Shown one piece after another: positions 12,425 to 24,761 of a stretch of DNA of 64,000 nt. The notes beneath the pieces are model-generated. The model worked only from the letters and a program-made list of their open reading frames with translations. It was not told the DNA's origin and ran no database searches. This DNA is from Rosa chinensis (Eukaryota; Streptophyta; Magnoliopsida; Rosales; Rosaceae). The stretch spans positions 78,702,347 to 78,766,346 of the forward strand of contig NC_037089.1 in assembly GCF_002994745.2 (NCBI RefSeq), in the 5' to 3' direction. Within the stretch, counting starts at the first letter, position 1; the number at the start of each line of letters is the position of its first letter. The position numbers were made by a program, and so were the translations under genes.

Positions 12425-13600
12425 GGTATTAAGTTATGTCTTTGACCTAGCAGAGATCTGCTAGGGTTTGTGGTGCGGTGGCGTTTGTTCGTTGTTACCT
12501 ACACCTACTCCAGTTATGGAGAAACCTTTAGGCTTCGGCCTATTCATCTTTATCTACGTTGTCTTCGGAGGCAGTGCATCTTTGGAGAGGAGTTTCAGCG
12601 CTGCTGGGGCGGTGTTGGCGAGCCAAATTTATATTGGTACGAGTTCAGAGGTTGGTGGTGATTCCTGGGAGAAGTGGGATCCGGGTAGAAGATTTGGTGA
12701 TCTCAATGGGTCTCCTCTTCCCGGCGATGCTGCTGAAGCGGTGGGGATTCGGTGGGTGCAAAACGGGGCTGTCATCCTGCCGGTCTGCTCGACGGTGTGG
12801 GTGTCGTACCCCACTAGTGGATCTCTTCTGGCTGGGGTTGGAGTCCGGGTTTGGGTCCTCAACGACGACGTTCTTCTATGCCAGGGTGGTGTGGCAGTCC
12901 TCGGGCTATCGTTTAGCGGATTGACTGATTTGGGGAGTGGCACTGGCGGCAGGGTCGTTTGGCCAGATGTTGTGGGGGCTGGGAATCGTTCAGGTGGGTT
13001 CTGGGCTCAGATGGATTTGGGCTGGGGTCGGCACTGGTTGATAAGAACAGCAGGTTTTGGACCCCCACAGCTTTGGATCCGGATTTGGGATCCGGGTGGT
13101 GTTTGCAAATGGTTTCGGATCTGGGATCCGGGTGGACATTGGGTTTGGTCTGCAACCCCTTATCTTTTGTGGGCTGTTTGTTTTGTACATTGGAATGGGG
13201 CTCTTGTGCTTTATTGGTATTTGATCCAGGACCCTATTCTATGGTATTTGTACGTGAAAGATCGTCTGCCAACATGGTCATGTTCTGACAACCTTGACCG
13301 GCTTAGATCTTTAGGTGGGAGAGTGCCTTCATTCTGGCGCCAAGTTGATTTCTGTCAATTTGTGTGTTGGAGTCCGATGGGTAGTCAAACCACCGACTAC
13401 TCAATTCACTATACGGCTGCAATCCGTAGTGTAAAATCAGCGTGGTGTCTTGACGTTGCTGCTCTTGCGTTATTAAGTTTTTATATTTCATATGTATTTT
13501 TCTTTTCGTACTATTTGCTTCTCTTCTTGATGTCTTTTGGCATCATATCGTTGTAATCTTTCTTTTTCAATAAATGGCTGACTTCCTTCGATTAAAAAAA
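12425..13600 (+). mobile_element. LINE-type non-autonomous retroposon
   Basis: The element ends in a short A-run after TAAATGGCTGACTTCCTTCG and is flanked by a perfect duplication AACTCTTGATATTTATAA (12407-12424 and 13601-13618). Target duplication plus a 3' A-tail is the hallmark of target-primed reverse transcription. The tail resembles that of the element at 35027-35911. It is GC-richer than its surroundings. An open frame of 362 codons (12468-13556) spans almost the whole element, but no domain was recognised and its Gly/Trp-rich composition suggests chance openness. Confidence 0.85.
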
Positions 13601-13892
13601 AACTCTTGATATTTATAATTAATTTTAATAGTGTGATATTAACTTTTGATATTTATATATATATTTTTTAATAATGAAAAAGTGTACTTAATGTAATTCA
13701 ATTAGTGCCCTGAAGTCCTGAACACTTTCCATGATATTCTAACCCTAAAACTAAAATCGTTGCCACAACTCCATTAACCACAAGCCACAACCCCGGAAAC
13801 AATTGGCGCGTCAAACTTTTCCCACTACGACGCCGTCTTGCCCACTTGGAGTTTGTGCGCATCCTGTTCCAAACCCAAATCAGCAGCTCTGC

Positions 13893-13907
13893 CTATATAT
13901 ATAATAA
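13893..13907 (+). promoter_or_regulatory. TATA box of the RCC1-repeat gene
   Basis: CTATATATATAATAA lies 57 bases before the chosen ATG at 13964, leaving a short leader. Confidence 0.6.
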
Positions 13908-13963
13908 ACTCTGAGTGCTCCACAACTCTATACCCCTGCTTCTACTATTCCATCACTCTTCCC

Positions 13964-16900
13964 ATGGTATCCGATACCGCCATTATCACCTGGTACCTTC
14001 TCCTTCCTCCTTCACTCGCTATTTACTTGCCTTGCCACTCCACACGTTTCTTCTTCTTTTTTGTCTCAGGGGTTCCGGAGAAGATGGCCAATTGGGAATC
14101 GGGAGCAACGTGGATAAGGACCTCGTGTGCGTTGTCACCGCCCTAGAGTCCCAGACTGTTCGCTCCGTTGTCGCCGGTAGCAGAAACTCTCTCGCCATTT
14201 GTGAAGATGGCAAGGTGGGTCCCCTCTCTCTCTCCCTCCCTTCTGCTCCTCTCTTTTTTGTTTTCATTTGCCTTTTTTTTTTCTTTTTTTTTTTTCTCCT
14301 GGTTGCCTGAGAGTTTGGAGGTTTGTGTTTGTTTTGTGGTGAAATTATAGCTGTTTACATGGGGTTGGAATCAGAGAGGGACTTTGGGGCACCCTCCCGA
14401 GAGCAAAACTGAGGACGTTCCTAGTCAAGTTAAAGCTCTTGCCAATTTTAAAATCGTTCAGGTAACTTCGTTTTAACCGTGCTTAGAAAGTAAGGATTGC
14501 ATTGATTGTTTTGTGTGATTCACATAGAGGGTTGTTTTTTTGGAATATAGGCTGCTATTGGTGGATGGCATTGTTTGGCTGTTGATGATCAAGGCCATGC
14601 TTATGCCTGGGGTAACAGCTCTTTCATACTATTGTTTTTTTTTTTTCGTTATTCTTGAATTTGATATAAGAACTAGCGTAACTCCTTTAGCCAGTTACAA
14701 AGACATGGCTGTGTCTAATTAATGTTGATAGCAAAATTTCTCCTTTGCTGCCGAGAACAGAGAAACCCTTATGTTTTTATTGAGGGTGTTGGTGTTGTTT
14801 ATACCATTTTGAGGGAACAAGAGTTGTTTGGTGCAGGTGGAAATGAGTATGGACAGTGTGGTGGAGAACCTGAGCGTGACACTGGTAAACCTTTGAAAAG
14901 GGACATAGTGATTCCTCAGCGCTGTGCTCCCAAACTTGTAGTTCGCCAGGTGAGTTGCTAATGCGAATTTTTTGGTTCACTGCATGATACAGACTGTTGG
15001 GTGTGCATCACCATTGAATTTAGTTGCATTCTCTCAGCAGAATATTCTCCTTTCCCACACACTGGATAGTGTTCTCCCCAACTGTTGTTGTCTGATCATT
15101 GAGTTGTGGAAATGGATTCAAAAACCACTTTGAAATGAAAAATCGGATGAAGCCAGTGATTTGTTCTGATGTAACTATAGAAACGATGAGCATACACTAC
15201 TAGCTTACAATTTTTAAGAGTATTAGATTGTATGATTATTATTACCCATTTGGAGCTTATATATTTTGTCCAAGGAAGTCAGTATCAAGCGGCATCTCTC
15301 CATATTTGATATGTCTACTTTCACATCACAGGTAGCTGCTGGGGGCACTCACTCTGTGGTGCTTACACGTGAAGGGCATGTATGGACATGGGGTCAACCA
15401 TGGCCTCCTGGAGACATGTATTGTGCCCTTAGACTTTGTCACTTGTTTCTAAGCATCTTGTTTACATAGCATAATGTCTATATCAAGCATCTTTCTTGCA
15501 TCAGATAATGTACTGTACCAACCCTTTTCATAGTTATTCTACCAACCTGCATGCAATTGAGAACTCATTGGACTATTATCAGTACCATCATCAGTAATTT
15601 TTCTTCTGATTTTCAGAAAACAAATTTCAACACCTGTACGAGTACAAGGTCTTGATGCGGTGAAGCTTATTGCAGTAGGGGCATTTCATAATTTGGCTCT
15701 CCAAGAGGATGGCACTTTATGGGCATGGGGTAACAACGAATATGGACAGCTTGGAACAGGGGATACGCAGCCAAGATCACAACCCATTCCTGTCCGCGGA
15801 CTGTCTGGTCTTACTTTGGTTTGTATTGCAGTCTCCTATTGGTTTTCTTTCTTCTCTTTTAGTCATTTATGCTTAGCAGGTAACACAACTGTTTGATTAG
15901 CAAAATTTCTTTCATTGTGCACCTTCTGGAATATGCTATTCACAGATATGTGGTGTTCTCCTGACCTAGATTTCATCATAACTGTGTCATCTTATGAAGC
16001 AGTTTTGAAGTCTTGGTAGTCTATATTGTCCATATATGGAACAATTTCTACAGCAGGTGCTGAATTGGGGGAAAAGGGCACTTTAGTCATTAGTCAGGGT
16101 GGGATATTGATAGAGCGGCAACTACATAAGCAGTACTAATGGTTGGGGCATCTGTACCTTGGCCTTCATATAGTACATAACAAAGTGGATAAAGATTTGA
16201 AACATTTCTACCACATACTCAGGGTTGAATTCTTGAAGCAATGAAATTGTTGCTCTTATGCTTCTGTAGCAGTTAAATATTAGAATGAGTCAACAGAATT
16301 AATCTTCTTTCAAGTTTATGTTTAATCCTTGGAATGTTTTCTGGTCAAATTAGGGTTCAGAGAATATAAGTGTCAAAGATCAACCAACTCCATCCTATCA
16401 CTTTTATGCATAGATTCTTGCAATACAATACTGATGATGTAGCTAATTTACTTAATAATACCTATTTATACAGTGAAAGAAAAAAATTGGGAATTATCTT
16501 TATGAGATTTGTTATTAGGTAGAAACCCGGAAGCCTCTCCTCACTCTAGCCCGTCTTGTCGTGCTAATTTTGTCTTGCTTGTTTGTGATTTTCTTCTCAT
16601 CACGTAGCCAGGAGATAATGATACAATGGCCTCTGGCTTTTATGTTTATGACTGTATCAACTGCTCATAACAAGATGGTTATTCATGACTCATGTGATAT
16701 GATTTATTATTTATTAACCTTTTGTGCCACTATAGGTGGATATTGCTGCTGGAGGATGGCATTCTACCGCACTAACGGAGGATGGAGAGGTGATGATTAC
16801 TCTCACTCTACTAAATATTAGCTATGAGGTTTTTCGTTTGCATGAGTGTAATCTATTGGATGCTGTTATTAGTCTAAAGGTGGTTAGTCTTACTCTATAG

Positions 16901-18303
16901 CTAGCCAACTGGTTTTTCCAATTCAGCTGCGTAGGTATTGAGATCAAAGCTGTTTACGGTATCTTCTTTTTTTTAATTAGGTGATGCGTCAATCACTATC
17001 TGAGATAAATTTTCGATAATTTAAATATCCTGTATTATTAATTTTCTATGTACCTGGGCTAACAGAACCTCATTTCCTTGCCTATATTATTATATTGCAG
17101 GTGTATGGATGGGGCCGAGGGGAACATGGTAGACTTGGTTTCGGCGATAATGATAAGAGCAGTAAAATGGTCCCGCAAAAGGTTCATCTTTTAGCTGGGG
17201 AGGATATCGTTCAGGTACCAATTATATTGTTTTCCTTGCAAATCCTCTGATAGCTTTGCTTAGTTGGAACTTAGAATACATGGAAACCTATCTGAGTATA
17301 TAAAGTCAGTGCAGTGACTGACACGTCAGGAGAGGTGGGTTCTGGACTAGTTCTAAGTTCTAACAATGCTTTTGTGGTCGATGGTGATAGACAGCAAACG
17401 ATGTTAGGATTTCAGATATATTTTCTAATAAAGTTCTTATTCTGTTTTTTCGTAAGACCAAAAAGGGGTTTCATGTATTCTGATTTGGGAATTCCAAATC
17501 AACTAATTAAAGATGTTAGCTGTTTCTCCATATCAGTTTTGGTAGAATGGGTGAAAAAGAGGAAAGAGATCATCTTAGTGTGCTAGCCTAAGACATTATT
17601 TCATGATTTGAATCTCATTTTTGGCACTATGCCTTATAGTCTTTGTCAGAACATCTGTCAACGTTTCCTACCATTTGAAATAGACAATGATGCACTTGGC
17701 TTCTTCATCATTTGATTGAATGGTCTATGAACGAGACGTTGTCTTTTGCCTATTGTCAATTGTTTCTCTTGTTTTGACTGCTCTGAAGTTCCTGCACGCT
17801 ATAGTAGTAATCTCAACTACTTTAACAGCTAGAGATAACTCTTGCTTAATTGTGATATAGGTGTCTTGTGGAGGCACTCACTCTGCTGCATTAACACGTG
17901 ATGGGCGCATTTTCTCGGTAAGAAACTCTTACTGCCGTCATTAAGCTGAAAAATGCAAGTTCCCAGAATATCAATAACACTATTGAAAGACCTCTGTTCG
18001 ACCTAGTTGGTCGGTGTCTCTTTCTGGTCTTCAAAATTTTAAATTTTCTTTTACATTATGTTTGATTCCGAAATCAACTGCATTTGTTTATATTGGCAGT
18101 ATGGTCGAGGTGACCATGGACGTCTCGGATATGGAAGGAAGGTAACAACTGGTCAACCGATGGAAGTCCCCATCAAACTCCCTCCCAAAAATGTCAGCGA
18201 CACTGAAGCCCAGGGACATTGGATTGCCAAACTTATTGCCTCTGGAGGTCGCCATACTCTGGCAATAGTCGAATGGAAATCAGATGAATCAACTGAATCA
18301 TAA
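13964..18303 (+). CDS. RCC1-repeat beta-propeller protein
   Basis: This predicted seven-bladed propeller belongs to the plant RCC1/UVR8-like superfamily. Eleven exons: 13964-13992, 14070-14214, 14351-14461, 14551-14611, 14837-14949, 15332-15417, 15617-15818, 16736-16789, 17101-17214, 17861-17917 and 18100-18303, giving 391 residues with phase closing at each junction. RCC1 signatures recur: WGSGEDGQLGIG, WGWNQRGTLGHP, GGNEYGQCG, WGNNEYGQLGTGD, WGRGEHGRLGFGD and YGRGDHGRLGYG, each paired with a GGTHSVVL- or GGRHTLAI-type strand. It closely resembles the Arabidopsis RCC1 proteins I associate with AT5G16040/AT3G02510 (from memory). It lacks the C-terminal VP-containing tail of UVR8, so it is unlikely to be the UV-B receptor. 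RCC1 itself is a Ran exchange factor; the role of this plant group is less certain. Confidence 0.93.
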
Positions 18304-18740
18304 TGGTGACGAGTTAATTTTTCAGTACCTAGAATAATTGATGTTTGGTTCAGCATAACTGTACTATTTAAGATGAAATAGTAAGCATATGAGGAATGAT
18401 AGTTTACTTTATTAGATCTAAAAGGGAGTGAATAGATTGATCAGTCTCCAAATTTATGTTGAAAACTTCGGGTTAACAGTTAGTGTTGCTGCCATCGTTT
18501 GTTTATGGAGTTTGGTTCGATAACATTCTGCAATTTCCCCAACATTTCTTTATATTGCTGCCTTCATTTTGTGTTTTTTTTTTCTCTGAGTTGGGTGGAT
18601 CATCATTGGTATCTGTTTGATGCTACGGCAAGCGAAATGTACATTGAAAATTTTACAAGTTCCTTGAAACTGATACACAATACAAAGCGTGGCTATCAGC
18701 TAAGAGATAACTAAACACTTGGTAGTGAGAGGCACAGAAC
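18304..18740. other. Intergenic region between convergent genes
   Basis: The RCC1-repeat gene (plus) and the AWPM-19-like gene (minus) end facing each other. The interval holds their 3' UTRs and nothing else that I recognise. Confidence 0.6.
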
Positions 18741-19507
18741 TCAGACAACAGTTGGTCCATTTCTCCTCTTGAACAGCCCAGCATTCAGTAGCACCAAGTA
18801 CAGCAATTGACTTGGTAATGATATTGCAATTAAAAGTTCCAATGTTTGCTGAAAAATCACAAGAGTATAGTTTGTTTACTGTTCAGTTTTGCTTCAAACA
18901 ACTGATTATCAAGTAAGCTGGATCTTGCTTAAAATTCTCTTACCAATCGTTTTCCTCTGTGTCCCCCTAATATGAGCTCCTTACATACAAAACTGCATCA
19001 AAGACAATCACCCAAGTTTGGTAAATGAAAAGATTATCAAACATATAGTTTAGTTCCAGTCCTTTGAATCCGTCTTGGTTTAGAGTAAATTACCCGAAAG
19101 CCAGTGCTATCATAGCCCAGGAAATAATGGCTAAAGAAGCTGCAGCAGCATGACTTTCGTGCTGCCATGCCTGCAGATGCATCATCCCTATAATTACAGA
19201 GCAAGCACCAAACGCTCCGGCAGATAGAGCAAAGATTAACATAAAGTTAGTCGATGTATTCCCTCCCAAGTCTGCATAAGTATTACTTCTCAAAGCTCAA
19301 AACAGTAGAACTATGTAACGTACTGTAAATTGTGAATGAAGTCAATGAACTAAAAGAAATACAGAGGAACGTACGTGGGTGATTTTGTTCGCCGTCGATG
19401 TACTTATCAAGTGACCAACCAGCCAATCCAACCACGATCAGATGAACCACCAGGTTGACTGCTAAAATAGGAGCCATGAAGCTTCTTCCAACTCTTCCAA
19501 GCGCCAT
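18741..19507 (-). CDS. AWPM-19-like (PM19) membrane protein
   Basis: This small plasma-membrane protein belongs to a plant family known from ABA- and cold-treated wheat cells and from seeds. Minus-strand exons are 19375-19507, 19094-19271, 18944-18992 (49 nt) and 18741-18848, giving 155 residues. The order is MALGRVGRSFMAPILAVNLV, LAGWSLDKYIDGEQNHPHLG, WQHESHAAAASLAIISWAMI, then GFVCKELILGGHRGKRL from the 49-nt exon, and QTLELLIAISLPSQLLYLVL near the end. About four hydrophobic segments are evident. The NHPxxGGN, CKEI/L-xxGG and TLExxI motifs match family members. An open-frame scan shows only the first two exons, because exon 2 reads into a stop just past its donor. Phase closes at all three junctions. 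Confidence 0.88.
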
Positions 19508-20879
19508 TGTTAAAAAGCTTAAGAACAGGAGCTACAGTTCAAATCTCAACACAGGGCGGAAGGGACTCACCGAGGTTTATAGTTATACGTGGGTGATTCA
19601 TGTTGATGCAGAAAAGGACACAGAGCTCTGTTTACGTGGTTTCTTGTTAGGACCTCGCCTACAAACGTGTCACTGTTAACGGCATGGTGCCTTTACAGTG
19701 AAGATAAACCCTGAAAGCGGACTTCTTGGAGTCATGTAGCGTAGAGAACAAAGGTTGACTTGGATTAATGAAATTACGTGAGTTTATTTGAAAAAGTCCA
19801 ACGACACGGTTAAAGCCTTAATTCTTCAAGCTATGGAGGCCAATTCAGACCAAAGAAAAAACCCAAGGAGGCCAATTCTCTATGCTATGACCTTATCAAC
19901 AGTACCACCATAACTTTATGCCCATTTTGCCCTTGCATTTTTGCAGGATTTACCGTTTTGCCCTCCATCATCATCCTGACTTTCTTAATTTTCCTTTGCA
20001 CTTGACTAGTCGTGACATTTTGTGAACAGTATCTGACTAGTCAAGCTCAATAGTGGAAATACAAGATAAAAAAGCAGTGAAATAGTTTTTCCCGATCAAG
20101 CTCAACGGGTGAACTTGCTCTCAGAAATCTTTAAGGTTAATGTACTTACAGGATTTTCCGTCTTGCCCTCCATCATCATCCTAACTTTCTTGACTTTCCT
20201 CTTGATTCTCAGGGCTTTCAAGGTTAATGTGGCTGTTAAAACTTAATTAAAACCAGAGTACCAAATCCTATGCCCTATTCAGACTATAATTACCTGGCTA
20301 TATTCTTAACCAAAGTCCACGGTTTCAAACTAGCATTTATTCGGAGAGAACCGGATAAGCATGTTTTTTAAATCGAAGCTGACACATGGCCAAACTAACA
20401 ACTGTTGTTATATTTTCTCTGGTTTTTACTTTTAAAATTCAAAAGACGTTTTTCTCTGTTCACTAGAATCACTAGCTGCCTAAAGGTCTGGTGTATGAAT
20501 TGCATAGAATTCAGAACAAACCGATATTGGGTGGCAATCCGGCCACCATGGTTTACGAAATACTACGGACATTCTCGAGAAGACAAGGAATTCAATTCAC
20601 CTAATATTGATGGTATATCTACACATTAGTGGTAGAGAATTAACATTTTATTGTAATGAAATCGGTCTACTAGCTTGTAATTATGAAAATTAATGAATTA
20701 TTGTACAAACAATTATTTAGAGTCTCTTTATTAGGTACAATAATGTATCAACATCAACAATTCAACATAGATTACAAATTCAATTATTCAATGGCCAAGC
20801 CTTATTCTGTAAGTTTGAAAGAAAATGAAAGGCAAACCAAATAATAAAATGAAACATGCATAACAGGTGACATCCAACA
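19508..20879. other. Intergenic region with repeat fragments
   Basis: The block GCCCTCCATCATCATCCTRA is present near 19960 and again near 20166. Between them is a diverged piece of the Harbinger-like family, ending GGGTGAACTTGCTCT (about 20106-20120). No gene was seen. Confidence 0.5.
20020..20120. repeat. Fragment of the Harbinger-like MITE family
   Basis: The sequence from TGTGAACAGTATCTGACTAG to GGGTGAACTTGCTCT parallels the right end of the element at 3073-3785 (TGAACAGT, TTGAC and GGGTGAACTTGCTCT). The left terminus was not found. Confidence 0.5.
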
Positions 20880-22310
20880 TTAACTGGGATGATGGTATTG
20901 CAGGATTGTGTATATGGTTCCTAAGAAGGTGAGGACCGTGAGGACCAAAGCTGCAAAAAAGGAGATTGTAGCCCATGGTGTGCCAAAATAATCACGTCTC
21001 AGTTTCTCTCTCCACCTGTTCCATGGTACTTTGTAATATTGTTGCACTTTTCCGCAGAGTCTCAAGTAGTAGAACTCATTGAGCGTGGCGTCATGGTATA
21101 GCTCGTTGAAGAACTTCGAAGCATCATCAGCACTCAACAAGGTGCCTATTATACCTTTCTCACATAGAAGATCCACATCCTTGCTCGTATCGATGAGGTT
21201 ATCCATCAAAAACGCATAGGATGTTATCTTATGGTAGCAACTGTGATAGCACTGCTCGAAGGCCATAAGGTTCCTGAACAAAGGACCCGTCCTTTCATCG
21301 ATAGCCAAATGAGGAATGGTGAATACGCCATTTTTGAACGTTATGTTCAATATGCAACCTGGGCGGCCCTTTACCTTTTCAAACTTAACGCCTGCCTCTG
21401 AAAGAGCAGTAGCACTAGGTATCCTCTGCGGCAAGTGGCGGATCAACTTAAATGTGTCGCTTGTTCTCGCCTCCATATGAGGACTTGGGTCTTCTAGTCC
21501 TTCAACGAGGGAAATTCTAATCAGATCAAGTATATGAAGAATTTTAAAATCAGACTCGGGATTGAGGTTGCTGAAAATGTTAGGATTGAGGTTGCTGAAA
21601 ATGTTAGGATCAGCCACTGAATTTTTGAAGAAGTCGATGACCAATTTACTGAGGGAATTACGGTGACCAGTCAGACCACCCTCAATTAGGTCATAGAAAA
21701 ACTCGAGCACAAACCAAGGCAGCTGATTTTCGAGTAACAGAATATCATGGTATAGATATTCGAGCATACAAGGCACGTTGAAAATGGGGTCGTTCTCATC
21801 TTGTCTTTCTACAAAAGATTTCTTCCGAAATAATTCTATCAAGAAACAACCATCGAGTATAAGCATCTTGATGAAGTCACTTTGGTCAAGATGAAAGCAT
21901 GGTTCATAATAACCTCGGGCTTTTTTTTCCTGTTCCTTGATGCTTTCGATCAAGCTATCCAAGGTTATTGTTTCCGTACGCCAGAGAAGACAGTTTAAAT
22001 ACCATTTTTTTACATTTTCGATGAGTTGAAATTTTTCAGCACCTCTGTGAAATGGCCCGATTGAGACTATGTTAGGTTTGTATGCCTCCTCTTTTTGTCC
22101 TCGTAGCACCTCGTGAACTTTGAGGATGCAACATGTAGCAGGCAAAGGTGATTTGGCGTTCAAAACCTCTGTATTGAAGGTTGTCTTCCAATGTTCAACA
22201 GTCATACCTCTATGTTCTAGATGAACTTGAACGCTTTCATCCACTTCACCCCTTTCTATATCACTGCTACCTTCCATGCCTTTGTATTGGATCTGATCTA
22301 AGTTGCTCAT
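20880..22310 (-). CDS. DUF247 (UPF0481) protein
   Basis: This plant-specific single-exon gene encodes a protein anchored by one C-terminal membrane helix. Members are of mostly unknown function; grass relatives have been implicated in self-incompatibility. From the ATG at 22310 it has 476 residues, typical for the family. Motifs include CCILKVHEVLRG, KPNIVSIGPFHRG, the MLILDGCFLIELF core, LLLENQLPWFVLE, GRPGCILNITF and the terminal segment TISFFAALVLTVLTFLGTIY. The frame stays open upstream to 22514, but that ATG and the first ~15 codons lie in the terminal repeat of a transposon (22470-23494), so I prefer MSNLDQ (22310). A 24-nt direct repeat (21561-21608) doubles NPNIFSNL. Confidence 0.92.
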   Translation of the reverse strand: MSNLDQIQYKGMEGSSDIERGEVDESVQVHLEHRGMTVEHWKTTFNTEVLNAKSPLPATCCILKVHEVLRGQKEEAYKPNIVSIGPFHRGAEKFQLIENVKKWYLNCLLWRTETITLDSLIESIKEQEKKARGYYEPCFHLDQSDFIKMLILDGCFLIELFRKKSFVERQDENDPIFNVPCMLEYLYHDILLLENQLPWFVLEFFYDLIEGGLTGHRNSLSKLVIDFFKNSVADPNIFSNLNPNIFSNLNPESDFKILHILDLIRISLVEGLEDPSPHMEARTSDTFKLIRHLPQRIPSATALSEAGVKFEKVKGRPGCILNITFKNGVFTIPHLAIDERTGPLFRNLMAFEQCYHSCYHKITSYAFLMDNLIDTSKDVDLLCEKGIIGTLLSADDASKFFNELYHDATLNEFYYLRLCGKVQQYYKVPWNRWREKLRRDYFGTPWATISFFAALVLTVLTFLGTIYTILQYHHPS

Positions 22311-22469
22311 ACTATGCTGAAAAACAAGTTTTCTTGAGTTATTATGATTTGTAAGGAATTCATCCATGGTTTTCCAACTTTTAATTACAATGAAATTTAT
22401 AAATTTTGACTTTTTATCAAATGATAAGTACAATTCAACAATTTTACTGAGATTAATACAATCTAAATA

Positions 22470-23494
22470 GGGTGATTCTAGTTGGACCTCCAAATTTGAT
22501 ATTTGGACCTCCATCTTTTTTCAATTGTTAATAAATTTTGCCAGCTCAGATGAAAAGACAAGTAAGGACAAAGAGAAAAGGAAAAAAGAAAAAAGAAAAA
22601 AGAAAAGCAAAAAAAAAAAAATATATATATATATATACTCTTTTTACCTTCACGATAAATCTTAGCCAATTTTTCTTTCTACTTTCAAAGCATTTTCTCC
22701 CTTCAATCTCTCATGTTTGGATGCGGAATGATACTTTCATAGAAATTTTCAATTTAATATTGTTTCTGATCGAGTGTTATGACCTAATTACATACATATT
22801 CAAAGTGAAAGAAAAAGCTATTATTTATGCCTGGGCAGAAGGGATTCCAGGTATATAAACCTGCACAATTGATCTGTGGGAGTGTGAAAGAAAAAGCAAA
22901 ATTAGTTTCATATATGGCGTGCATGTGCAGCAAATTGAGAGAAGAGATCATCGAGGTTAGATTTGCCGTTTGCACCCCTATTTGAAGACGCTAATCCTTG
23001 CCTTCCAGGTCCTTCCCTTCCCTTCACTCCCTATCATAATTCAAGTTAACTATAATTTCATTCTCTTTCTACCCAGCTCTCTAAGCTTTTAAATTCCAAT
23101 TAATGGCTAGGAAAGATTGGAACAAAATATAAGGACATACTACTCCTCTAATAAACAGGACTTTGGTATCTTGTGGAAACGTGACTCTCAGATCTTCCAC
23201 TTTCATCTTCATCCGACTAGGACTACCTTTCGGCTCCATAAACGTTCCGGACTATTTCTCCATGGCAACGATGAATAGTTACTCCAAACAAATCTGTTGA
23301 ATTGATGGAGACTAAAAAAAAAAAAAAAAAAAAGAACAACAAATTGTTGAATATACATATATAATTATTTAAGGGTGTTTAGGTAAAATTAAAGAGGTGT
23401 ACTTAACTTTTTAAGTATTCAAAAAAGTGTATTGGAGGTTCAATAAGTAAGAGAGGTCCAAATATCAAATTTGGATGTCCAACTAGAACCACCC
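22470..23494. mobile_element. MULE-like MITE upstream of the DUF247 gene
   Basis: Terminal inverted repeats of about 43 bp (left begins GGGTGATTCTAGTTGGACCT, right complement GGGTGGTTCTAGTTGGACAT) are flanked by an exact 9-bp duplication ATCTAAATA (22461-22469, 23495-23503). No transposase is encoded. The interior has a (TA)n run (22621-22637) and a 19-A tract (23313-23331). It now supplies much of the DUF247 upstream region. Confidence 0.9.
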
Positions 23495-23503
23495 ATCTAA
23501 ATA

Positions 23504-24740
23504 AGCTATCACAATAAATATGCAGTGTTGCAGAGAAAAATTAGGGCTCCTTTGGATTGTTTCCATTCCGTTAAAAAATTTCATAATTGTTTCCTCCGGT
23601 GGTTGCATCGGGGAGTCGACACTGATGGGGTGTGAGAGTCGGTCGTCTTCTGGTGATGGGAGGCTGAATTTGTTGGTCGTTTGATGTGCAGTGGTGATGA
23701 TCGTGGTGGGGTGGCACCGCGCATCTGAAGTTGCCCACACTTGTATTGACACATTTACAAATAAGACTGGGAGGTTGGTTTTAGACTTTTAGAGACTTAC
23801 TACACTGGGGTCGTGTCGTCTTCTATACCCGATTTTCCTACGGGTAATGGGGGTTTGGTTTTAGAGACTACAGTGGGCTTGTTGGGCCACCGGGTGTCAA
23901 CTAGAGTTTTCAGATCTGGGCCTTTTGGGCTCCTCATTTGTGGGCTTGGGTCTTGTGGGCTTGTAGAATGTTTAGCTTTTTTAATTTTTATTTTAATTTT
24001 GGATCCATCTTTTATCACAAAAGGCTGATGGGCCTATTTTTTTTCTTCTGTTTTTTTTAAATGGGAAATGTCAACAAGATACTAGTGACTTTGTAGTTAG
24101 TTTATTTGTTCTTTAAATTATTTAATTTCTTGTTTTTGTGCTTAACTAAAATAGGTAGATGTGTTAGGGGTGTGCTTAGTATTATGCTCGTGTAAGGGGT
24201 GTGCTAGTGTTGCATGTATACTGTAATGACTTTTACTGATGGTGCGGCCATTTGAGCAAGTCATTATTGTACAACTTACTGAAATGCGTAATGGATCACA
24301 TTTTCAACTAAAAAAAGGTTTTTTAATCAAAAAATCAATCACAAAGAGTTAACAAAATTAAAGACAGATAGAGGGGGAATATTTTAAAATTTGAGGATTT
24401 CTTCTATTTTTCACTAATATATAACCTAATTTAAAAACTTCAACTATTGATCCTTTAGATACCTATGCAAGAGTTGTGTCCAAAAAAATCAACCAATTCA
24501 TAATCATTTGGTCATTGAAAATATGTACACAAATGTAATATGTTAGATAAAATTAGAACGAATATTGTGATAATCAAATAGTTAAATGTTTTCTTATTTG
24601 GTTAATTTTTTGTAGGGAGCATGTGTATATGTAACTAGAGAATGGGTCATTTAAATTATTAAACTACATGCTAAAAATAAAAACATCCTCAAATTTCAAG
24701 TTTAAGGAGGTCCTCTATAGAACCTAATAAGGATCCTTTT
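23504..24740. other. Gene-poor sequence
   Basis: A GC-richer stretch (about 23590-23960) has LINE-retroposon-like composition, but I found no clear ends. The remainder is AT-rich with no gene recognised. Confidence 0.4.
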
Positions 24741-24761
24741 TTTTTTTTTACCAAAAAAAGG

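Noticed and set aside
20880..22514. 544-residue DUF247 model from the first ATG
   Set aside because: The first 15 codons are transposon terminal repeat; the in-frame ATG at 22310 gives normal family length.
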